64,000 nt of DNA from Thuidium tamariscinum. Its lineage: Eukaryota > Streptophyta > Bryopsida > Hypnales > Thuidiaceae. The position numbers and the translations under genes are program-made. The notes under the pieces were generated by a model. The model made no database searches and was not told the DNA's origin. It saw only the letters and a list, made by a program, of their open reading frames with translations. Position 1 is the first letter of the stretch. Every line of letters begins with the position of its first letter. Below are positions 47,120 to 56,650 of the stretch, piece after piece. The stretch covers positions 22,405,386-22,469,385 of the forward strand of contig OX344752.2 of NCBI GenBank assembly GCA_947034885.2, written 5' to 3'.

Positions 47120-49570
47120 GAAGGAATTGTCAACTTGATTTTTTCAATTTTGAAGTCAATTTGTCTTTCCAAGTGTAAATAGGACTTAATATTAGTTCCA
47201 TTTCCATTTCCATGTCCAATAGACTTGTAGAAATTGAAGGAGACTTAAAAGGGTGTAATTGGGATGGATTTAAAAGGGACTAATAGAAGAAGTAGAAGGA
47301 CAAGTTGACAATGCACCTCATGATGAAGAGTTGTCTTCACAATTTTGAGACTATATGTCCAAATGTCTAGTTGATTTTTCTTCAGTGCATACAGGTAGTA
47401 TGATTCACAATGTACTCGCTTTCCAATTGTCAATATATCTTCAAGCTTTCATTGTGCAATTTGTGTATATCTATTTGCCTTAAGCTCAGACAGCAGGTGG
47501 CTGTGAGCTCTTTTATTTTCTTGTCTACTTGTCAAAGTGCTTGTGTGTGTGTATTTGTATCCCTGTCGGTGTTTGCAGACTTTAACTAATTGCCAGTGCA
47601 AGCTTCCAGTTTTACATTGCCATTTAATTAATTCTCAGTGTTTAGTAGTTTGTGTAATGGAGTTAGAGACTTCAGTCTATGATAGTGGTGTGAAAGTCAA
47701 TTAGATGGAGCAACAGGTAGCTGACGTTAGTTTAATTGAATAAAATTGTGAAAACATAAATCTAGTCAAGTTGTCTTGAAGCTGTCTGTGTTGGTGGAGG
47801 AGACTCAGCTGGAAGGGCAAATTGATTTACAGAATGGCTCCCAGCATTACCATCCATCGGTGTAAGTGTGGTCTAATTGTCTAAGTATGCATTCAGTCAA
47901 TTAGGTAGGTAATGTGTTAGCCTGAGTCAATTTGTCTGTATAATTTTAAATTAATTGTGGCATGTTGGAGAGATTGCGGAGATAGGAGGATCTGTATGTA
48001 TGAGTGTAGAATTGTTGGCTAATTAACTAAATTTTGTATTAACTTGTATGTCAATTTGTCTGGAACTTTCACAGTAGAATTATTAACCGAATTAGGTTCC
48101 TTTGTGTGAACTAATTAGTAATGGATGAGGTGTGATTTGTGTCTAATTGACTGGAGAGAGTAAATTAGATGTCAACTGGATATGGAAATTATGTGATACA
48201 GTGATACATCAAATTAACTGAGAAATAAAATCGAATTATTTTATATTAATTAAATGAGTTCATCCCATCCTATTTGTAAATTCAGCCAAGTCTAGTGGAC
48301 TGGATTGGTAAAAAGGAAAATGGCAAATGGTCTGTCCAGGTTGCATTGGATTGTAATGTCATGTACAAGTCTAATTTCTTGATGCATGTGGATGGGTATT
48401 CATGTCAATTTGCCAACCAACATGGTAGTGCAGTCTAGTTGACTGAGCAGTTTGTATTTCCAAGGTTGGGAATTAGAAACGCTGATATAGTCTAATTGAT
48501 TTGTACAAGACCATTTGATTTATTTATGTTGAGATGTGTGTGAGACCAGACTTGTGCTTTGGGAAATAATTAAAAAATGTGAAACTATGAATTGTTTTAG
48601 GAAGAATTAAAAAAATATGAGATTTTGTTAAATGGTAAGTATGGCAAATTGACTGTGTAGCATTCCAGTTCCAAAAATTGTAAAGTCTATTTGATTAAAT
48701 ATAACATAAAATTAAGTTTGAAATTAACATATGCTGGTTTGTAAAGTGAATTTTAAAGATTAATTATAAACGGCCTTGGTTGTAATTGTAGTAATGTCAA
48801 ATTGATTATGTGGAAATTTTGAGATGAAGAAACTCATGGTAGTTGTTATTAAATAATTTTGTCAACTGGATATGAAGTTGGAGTAATTTTATTAATCAAA
48901 ATTTGCTAAGTCTAATAGACTGAATAAAATGTGTAATTGAATTAATTTAAGTCTAGTGGATTGTAATCCTTTTGATTGATGTTAGGTTCAAGTCTATGAA
49001 ATTAAATCTAATTGACTGAGACATAGAGTTGAGTTAGAATTAAATTTGTACATAGCAATTGTTCCCCTAACCACCAACCATTTGACTTGTAGGTGGAATT
49101 GCTTGTGGTTGTTGAGATAAATCAATTAATCTAAAAAGAGAATTTAGGTCTATTAGATGAAGTAGGTAGTATAGGTGACTATTTGACATGAACCAAATCA
49201 ATTGGAACGGCTGAGACCATTTGACTTGCTAAAGAGGATCAAATCGACGACATAAAGAAATAAAACAAAAAAAAGAAAGAATTTGAATTTTTTTAATTTA
49301 AAATTAAATTACAAAATTGCAATTAAGAGTGATAAATTGCCATGTGAGAGAAAGAAAAGAGGAATTAAATTAAGAATAAAAATATAAATTTTTATATATA
49401 AATTTTATATAAATGCATTAAGTGGCTAGAGCATGCATAAGACAAATTGACTATCCCTGACAAATTGACAACGAAAATTGACATGAGCCACCCACTAGAC
49501 AGGACTGTGACGCCATACATAATGTCTACTATAGCATTGGGTTTGTAGACTGTAACCAATTGACATTAGA
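47120..49570. repeat. Cluster of GTC-N5-GAC-like motifs (AGTCTAATTGACTG and relatives)
   Basis: More than twenty close relatives of GTCTAATTGACTG / GTCAATTTGTCTG occur at irregular spacing, for example near 47362, 47869, 47923, 48049, 48140, 48291, 48432, 48490, 48643, 48798, 48910, 48950, 49003, 49444 and 49460. The core is nearly self-complementary. Flanking DNA between motifs is not repeated in register, so this is not a simple tandem array. No coding frame. Confidence 0.6.
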
Positions 49571-49739
49571 GATTTTTCTTGGGTTTATTTTATTTAAAAC
49601 AAAACCAAAAACAACATAAATAAGTATCCAACATACGATTTTAGTGACCTTAGTCATACAAACAATAGACTTATAGACCTTTCCATGGAAATAACCCCTA
49701 GTTAGTTGTCTTCGGATTTTTGTCAAGTAGGCAAAATCT

Positions 49740-49983
49740 ACATCACAGGGACCCTCTAATCCTTTAAATTAAATGAACAAATAATAAAGAATTGGTGTTC
49801 CAACTTAGCCAATAATACAAAACAAAAGAAATGGTCTTTTGACTCTATCGCTAGCACAAATACAAAATGAGAGCAAAATGAGGTTATATAAGAATGAGGG
49901 TATTGACAACCTTGAAGAAGGGCCTTTTATACTTGCTCCAAACTCCCTTCGATAAGTTGTTGGTGAATTACATTTTACTTTCA

Positions 49984-50068
<85 letters not shown>

Positions 50069-51563
50069 TTCTAATATAATTACAAAATAATTTTTGTTTA
50101 ATGAAAGAAAACTTTAGAAACCTCTCCATTTAGTGAGTAGATCTTGACCAAATCAAATTCAAGATCTCTTCCCAAAAACATTTTGAAATTAACCTTAATT
50201 AATTTAGATATTTAGTATTTAATTCAAGGATATTTCTAAATTGACTTTCTTTAATTCAAAGTTGGCTTATTACACAAAAAATAAGATCTTGATCAACTCC
50301 AGTCTTTGATTTTCCCAAATTTTTTTGTAAAATTAACTTTGAATTACCACAAATTACAACCAAAAACAACAAATAAAAGTTGACCTTCTCTATCTTTTAA
50401 GAAACAACTTGAAATCAAAAATCATCTATACCATTGTATTAAAAAAAAATTACTCTCCACCCCTACTTCTTAGGTTGTTTGTAAGTGTAAAATCCATTTA
50501 CAGTAATTTTTAAAAAAATCAAAATTTTAACTTTTGGAATTAGCATTTTTCAACAAATTTGTTAGATTAGGGTCCTTAAGAATGTTTATGCGAGTAAAGA
50601 ATGTCTCTTCATTCACTCCATTTGAACACCATTAATTCCTATTACATCAGTTAACATGTTGCCAATTTGTAAATTTCTTGGAATTCAATGTCAATGTTGA
50701 TTTTACTAGCTAGGAATGTTAGAATGTTGAAATGTTTTCAAACTTGACATAGTGTTTTATTAGCACACAAAACTTTATTCTAATTTTTAGTAAGATTTTA
50801 TTCCTACATTTGTAATTTTTAAGAATTTACAAAGATGTTAATAAGCAATTGACTTCCCATAGAGTTAGTATGGAATTCCAAAATAATTCGAAATAACTTA
50901 GGTAAACTTTAGGATACTTTTAGATTCTAAAAATAAGCTTCACTCTCACTTGCACTTGTCTAATTTTAGTGATTTTGGAATAACATTGCCCAAGGACAAA
51001 TTTAATTTTGGATACTAGGAAATTTTAGGTGATTGATATTCATATTGGTCTCTTAGCATGTTTTCACCTTAAATGCACTTTTCTATATGCTTCATTACCT
51101 TTTCTTCTATCTCTATTAAATTTGAATTTCAAAGGTTCGAATCTCAAAGGTTCTTGAATGTTTTTGATTAACCAATCCAAATCCTATATAAATTGGATAT
51201 TGACTAAATCAACCCTCTAGACCTAAAATAGGCTCAAATACTTAGCTAGTTCATTAAATGCTCTTCTACAGTCTTAGTTTTCCATTGATAAGACATTAGG
51301 ACTCGCTAATTCTTACATCCTCACTTCTCTCGGATTTGCTAATTAATCTCTCAAATTCACAATTAGACCCTCAAATTAGGAAGACATTGTAATTTATAAA
51401 TTCTGCAATTTAAAAATATTCTTCACTACTTTGGTAGAGATTTCTACCAAACCTCTCAACATTACTCTTTTTATGTCTTTTTTTCATAAATTATCCTAAA
51501 ATCTATTAAAAAATTTGCAAAAAATGAATTCAGAATTTCAAATGCCAACTTGAGGGCTCATGC
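49740..51563 (-). mobile_element. R1-family LTR, copy F (heavily C-to-T decayed)
   Basis: Colinear with 1-1833, e.g. CAAATCAAATTCAAGATCT against CAAATCAAATCCAAGATCT, and ACAACTTGAAATCAAAAATC against ACAACTCGAAACGGAAAACC. Most differences are C to T or G to A. It starts (minus strand) TGCATGAGCCCTC at about 51563. A (TA)n run (49987-50064) occupies the TATA/promoter region. Confidence 0.7.
49987..50064. repeat. (TA)39 microsatellite
   Basis: 78 bp of pure TA, lying where the LTR promoter of copy A has TATATA; likely grown from that TATA element. Confidence 0.95.
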
Positions 51564-51960
51564 ATGGGTACTTGTAACCTTTTCTGATACAACTGCATCT
51601 AGAAGATCAACTTTCCTAGCAATCATATCTGCCAATTAAACATCCTTAATAACGTCCAACTTCAATTGATAATTTTTAAGGAATTCAAATTGAACCTTGG
51701 CATCTTGCCCATAAGGATAATATTTAGGAAAAAACTGAGAACTAAGTTTATGCTCCAAAACACGTTCCATAATTTTTAGCCTAGATGATGCCTTCAAATA
51801 ATCTTGCATCTTCATTATGAAAAAATTCACAATTTTGGACAAAACCATTGCAAGCTCTCATGGAGACATCTCCCTTCTGACCTCCAATTCATCAAACACA
51901 GCAAATGACCTAGCTACTTTTTTCTCTCCCTCAACAATTGTCTATATTTGCATTGCTTTC
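51564..51960 (-). pseudogene. Broken protein fragment upstream of LTR copy F
   Basis: One minus-strand frame with two stops: VFDELEVRREMSP*ELAMVL, SKIVNFFIMKMQDYLKASSR, KIMERVLEHKLSSQFFPKYY...VIKDV*LADMIARKVDLLD. It is mostly helical and charged, and runs straight into the LTR start, as the end of a retroelement internal region would. Family not recognised. Confidence 0.35.
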
Positions 51961-52098
51961 CTGCCTTCCCGTTTCTCAAACTCTCCCTAGCAGCACATTG
52001 CAATCCTCTACCTTTATACAAGGTCCCTTCTTCTTGAACCTAGTATGTCGTTCTCTAAGGTTTTTATTTGCTATTATATGAAATTGAAACACCAAAAT

Positions 52099-52318
52099 CA
52101 CTACAACAAAACATGGTAAAAAAAACCACACTCAAAATCAAGTGGGGTTTCTTATGCCACGTTTTTGTGCATGCGCACGTAGTGGGCAGTCAACTTCTTT
52201 TGCAGTGGAAAACTGCAAAAGACATTGATTATGCACATAGTCAGCCCGCACAAAACTATGGCAAAAAAAACCGCACTCAATTTTGAGTGCTGTTTTTTTA
52301 CCATGTTTTGTTATAGTG
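52099..52318. mobile_element. CACTA-type MITE (220 bp) with AAT target duplication
   Basis: Starts CACTACAACAAAACATGGTA, ends TACCATGTTTTGTTATAGTG, flanked by AAT on both sides (52096-52098, 52319-52321). The inner termini CACTCAAAAT/ATTTTGAGTG continue the inverted repeat. Different family from the 38-39 kb MITEs. The frames 52068-52286 and 52138-52455 are side effects. Confidence 0.85.
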
Positions 52319-52321
52319 AAT

Positions 52322-52775
52322 GAATGATAGTGATGCATTGAAGCATAATGGAGATTAATTGAGGCGCTCAAATTCAAGTCTGGTGAAGCATTGAAGCATT
52401 CCAAGCAACTAATGTATTGACATACGTGCGTGAGTTTATAAAAAGTATGAAGCATTCTAGCAACTATCTAAGGCCCTTGAGTTGAAGCACTAAAACATTC
52501 CAATGATTGAAGTGCCAAAATTCATATCTATTGAAGCACTGAAACATTCTAAGCAACTAACTAAGGCACTCGAGTTTAAACAGGTCCATCATCAAAAGTA
52601 TTGGAAAAATTGTTGGAATGCAGCTGAAGGCGTACTAATTGTCATATGATTTGTATTACATACACTCATTTGTACATCTAGCCAAATAGCACTTAATCAT
52701 AGTATCCAATTACCCAACCAAGTTTTCTAGGAATTACAATCTTCAATGGTTTGAATGTGAAGGGAGCACCAAAGA
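52322..52775. other. Spacer with GAAGCA(T/C)TGAA(G/A)CATTC repeats
   Basis: Loose repetition of 'GAAGCACTGAAACATTCTAAGCAACTAA' variants at 52380-52570, AT-rich, non-coding. Confidence 0.45.
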
Positions 52776-54600
52776 ATGCTGGAAAATGGCGGAGAGAAGG
52801 TGGATGGTGATGTAACAACTATAGCACTATCCATTCATCTACTACCAAAATGGAAGCCTCCATCTATTATAGAAATGAGAAGAAAAACACCACTAGATAT
52901 GCATTTTTTGATGCAAACCAAAGTTTATACATACAAGAGGACATATAATGGATCAAGTGGGGAAAGATTGCCACTTCCTAGTAGGTCCACAACAAAATTA
53001 CAAAATAAATCATTGAAATCAAAAAGGTTGTCCAAAGAAAAGGATGAACCTTTGGATCCTATGCTTATGAAGTTTGCCAATGAGACATGGCTTCCGATCC
53101 CTATGTTTGAAATTATGCAAATCATCCAATATTTTTTTTGGTTTAGAACCTAAGTGTGCAATTAACTATGAAGAATTATCAACATATCTTGAGGTGTTTG
53201 AGAAGTTTTAGACTCTAGGGACTATGATCAAAATTGTTAGGGAGACTAATCATTATGCCTCAATTGTGCAAGTCAAAGAAATGGGTCATTTGAACTAATG
53301 GTGGCTTAGATTGGACTCCCTTAGAAGATTATGAATTTTGCACATATTTATGGGTCTTATTATTTATGGGTGTCAAGAAAATGCCAAACATGAGATGTTA
53401 CTGGACAAAAGAGGAAGTTCCTTTGTTATTTTGTGCAATAATATCAAAAAGTTTTAGTAAATAATGATTTGAGAACACATTACAATGTTTGCATGTAGCA
53501 AATAGGGCACCAGATAGGACTGTTAAAATAGGAAAAGTGCATTGGCTATATAAAGCTATGCGTTTCTAATGTCAAAATTTGTAGAAACTTCATCAATAAG
53601 TAATTGTTGATGAATCCATGGTTAGATATAAGGGCCAATATAGTCCAATAAGGCAATACATACTAGTGAAATTGATACAATTTAGTATAAAGGTTTGGGC
53701 AATAGCAGATGTTGTTGTGAAATACATGTGGATTTTTTGAGTTTAATGCAAAAAAAACTCGGAATATAGTACCTCACTTTCACAACCTACACAACATTGA
53801 CAATTTGTAGCCAAAAAAGGAAAGGGATGTGAAATGCAAGGAATAGAAGTGGTCTTGGATCTTACAAGAATTCTACATGGTCTAGGCTATATAATTACAA
53901 CAAATAGTTTTTTCACATCTATACTGTTATATTTGCATTTATTGAACCAAGGGATTATGGCAACAAGGACTTTGAAGTCAAATCGCAAATATGTGCCAAA
54001 GGAAATATGGAACAAGAACATTAGTAAGCAGGACATGGGGTGGATGGATTTTCACATGTACATATCACAATGAATTTGTTGTATTCTTTGGAAAGATAGA
54101 ATTCTTGTTTTGCTATCATCCATGCAAGCCGAGGCTCATTCACGAGATGGAAAGGAAGACATTGTGTAGAAAAAAGGCAAAGGGGAAATAAAGTCTATCA
54201 AGACAAGCCCAATGTACTTACAATATCAAAAAAAAAATATGAAAGGTGTCAACAATGCTAACCAACTTTGAAGGTATTATAGTACCTTTAATAACATGTA
54301 GCTATAAATGGTGGCACCATCTCTTTCATTTTCTTTTAGACACAATTGTTGCAAACTCTTGGATCATTCACATTGATTTGAGTTTCAAATTCCTAACGGA
54401 CCCTATCACTTGTTTGTCATTTCAAATGAAATTGGCAAAAGAGTTGACTTTGAAATGGCCGGATAGAGTGACAAGTTTTTCAAGTTTTGCCTCCCATGTA
54501 CGTGCAACTCATGGATTGTGATCTGTGGGGAAGACTAAAAAATTGTACCACGTTTGTAAAAAAGAACTTTGTATGTGTGCCTAGGATGGTAAGAAAATCA
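52776..54600 (+). pseudogene. piggyBac-type transposase relic (DDE_Tnp_1_7)
   Basis: Frame-shifted pieces in order. 52776-53153 ends ANETWLPIPMFEIMQIIQYF. Near 53305-53460: GLDWTPLEDYEFCTYLWVLL, FMGVKKMPNMRCYWTKEEVP (the piggyBac 'MG-KLP-RDYW' box). Near 53605: VDESMVRYKGQYSPIRQYI (first catalytic Asp). 53834-54073: LDLTRILHGLGYIITTNSFF-TS and MATRTLKSNRK (the second Asp position, normally TDNFFTS, reads TTNSFFTS, so the residue is lost). 54246-54521: YKWWHHLFHFLLDTIVANSW. Near 54540: YHVCKKELCMC, a remnant of the C-terminal Cys-rich finger. Several stops and shifts; not functional. Confidence 0.75.
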
Positions 54601-54714
54601 CCCATATGAATACCCTTTCTATTGGACTAGTCACTGGTCTAAACTACTATGATCTCCGATTGAAAAATAGTGATTACTTTAATTCTCATTTACTATAGTC
54701 GAAGTATGCTTTAA

Positions 54715-55425
54715 CCCCTAAGCGACGTTGGCGCCATTTTGTGGTGTTTGGATGACTTTGCAGGGATAGCAAAAGACCGGAACAATAGTTTTTTCATCCA
54801 CTTTTCTTTTAATGACCTTTCATGTTCAGTTGTAAAGAGTCTCCAATTGAGTTTTTAGTCGAACTACTATTTGTTTTCATGTAGTTGAGAAGTAATCAGA
54901 GAAAATGGATGGCAAAATTTGCCATTTTAGTGTATTTTGAGAAATTGACTGAATCTGAAATTTCTCCTTGAAAATGACATTTTCTGAGTTTGAGCGCAAC
55001 TAATGAAATGAAGGTCTTTTCTTCTAGTTTCTACTCCAATTGGAATTTTGGAAAAATTTGGAAAATTGAATCTTTTATTGCAATTTGAATTTTGGCTGCA
55101 TTTTTAATGTCCATTGCAACCTGTAAATAGGTGTACATGGAAATTGAGTTCACACCATGATGTTTGTCACAACAATTTACACACATCGTGAAAATTTTAA
55201 ATTTTTAGAGATAATTTTCTATTTTCTATGATTTTTTCTTCATTTTTTCTTCAAAAAATCTCATAAAAATCAATTTTACTCAAAAAAAATCTGAAATTTC
55301 TGTGAAGTGCAGAAGACATGTACTTCCATCTCTGAAAAATAAAAAATAAAAAATTCATACTTGATTGGTTCCTAAACGGTATCAAATTGAGTGACCAGCA
55401 AGGGGGCTGGTCATAGGCCCGTCCT
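54715..55425. mobile_element. piggyBac-type element fragment, left end only
   Basis: TTAA at 54711-54714 is followed by CCCCTAAGCGACGTTGGCGCC, a terminus like those at 41160 and 55430, but no inverted partner was found before the next element at 55430. Interior AT-rich, non-coding. Confidence 0.45.
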
Positions 55426-55429
55426 TTAA

Positions 55430-56390
55430 CCCCTCACCGCCCAAGAGGACCAAAAGTGTCCATGCAGTCAGACTCAAAGTGCTGTAACTTTTGCATCCAA
55501 TGTCCAAATTCATTGAAACTTGTTGGAAAAGTTGCGCATTTTAATCTAGTTCTTATGGAAGAAATTTCAAATCAATAAAAGACATATTGAGTTTTTGAGA
55601 GCCATTCAAAGTTCACAGGTTCATTTAGATGCAGCACACTGCATTGTGACTGCTGCAACTTTGGGGGATTGTATCTTTTTCATAAAATCTTTTTTTTTGA
55701 TAGTATTTGTTGTGTTTTGTTCCTCTCAAGGTCTAGTTATTGTGCTAAAATTTTCATGCCAATCCAAGTTGTTTTGAATGTTTGGGAGCAATTCGAAGTT
55801 CAAAATCTAGACATTTTTGCATTTCAGTCAACTTTGGCGGCTCGTAACTTCTTCATACATGATTGCTTTTCAATAATATTTGTTGGAAAAGTTTCACTTA
55901 CTAATTTATTTTGTGTGGCTAAAATTTCAGATCCATCTAAGACGTTTTGAGTGACTGAGAAGCATTTTGGTAGAAGGAGCTTCAGCCACAGTTGTGATTT
56001 TTTCATCTTTTTTCACTGGTTTTTGACATTTCAAATCCATTTTTCAAACGAAATGAGTGATTTTTATGAATTTTTTTTCCATTGAAGTGTTTATATTATG
56101 GTTTTGAATCACTTTGTAGTTTAATGTTTTTTCATTGGAATTGGTTTAAAAATCCAATTTCACCTCCAAATGTGTTTTTAAGAAAATTTCAGCACCTTTT
56201 TTGAACACTAAAACATTATAATCTTTCAATCTATACGGTCAAATGACCCAAAATTTGTTCCACACCATCTAAAAGATGCACACTACAAGATTGTACGATT
56301 GAGATCTTCATACCTTACTCTAATTTTGAATTTTCAGACTTGCAAAGGCAGGCAGTTTTTAAGCATGGTTGGACCTTGGGCGGTGAGGGG
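55430..56390. mobile_element. piggyBac-type MITE (961 bp) in a TTAA site
   Basis: Starts CCCCTCACCGCCCAAG, ends TTGGGCGGTGAGGGG, flanked by TTAA at 55426-55429 and 56391-56394. Shares internal TGTAACTTTTGCATCCAATG-like sequence with the element at 41160. It lies between the piggyBac relic and the right arm of the inverted repeat. Frames 55595-55950 are compositional. Confidence 0.85.
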
Positions 56391-56439
56391 TTAAGGGTTA
56401 AACTCCAGCTACGGTGTTGCATTCTCTTCTAGCAATTTA

Positions 56440-56548
56440 GGGGCATTAGATTGCAAATATGAGTTCAGAATTTGCAAAGCATTTCGTGCGTGGGAAATAA
56501 AAAAGTTTCAAGTGACCGAATGAGGGGGTCGATTCACCCGGCCCTGTC
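56440..56548 (+). repeat. Dispersed ~110-bp repeat, copy 4 (inner edge of right arm)
   Basis: TTAGATTGCAAATATGAGTT...CATTTCGTGCGTGGGAAATA...GAATGAGGGGGTCGATTC; counterpart of 35925-36030. Confidence 0.55.
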
Positions 56549-56650
56549 ACGGAAGGGTTTATCATGAAACCCTAATCGCTCCTTCAGTGCCCTGTTGCGG
56601 GAGGTGAAGGACTGTTCGCCGTAGCATTTTCAGCCGGTGGTTAGCGGTCA

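Noticed and set aside
49894..50079. Frame ending in a long Ile-Tyr repeat
   Set aside because: Direct translation of the (TA)n microsatellite.
52068..52455. Two opposing frames with similar peptides (FLCHVFVHAHVV / FFCHSFVRADYV)
   Set aside because: Both come from the inverted termini of the CACTA MITE.
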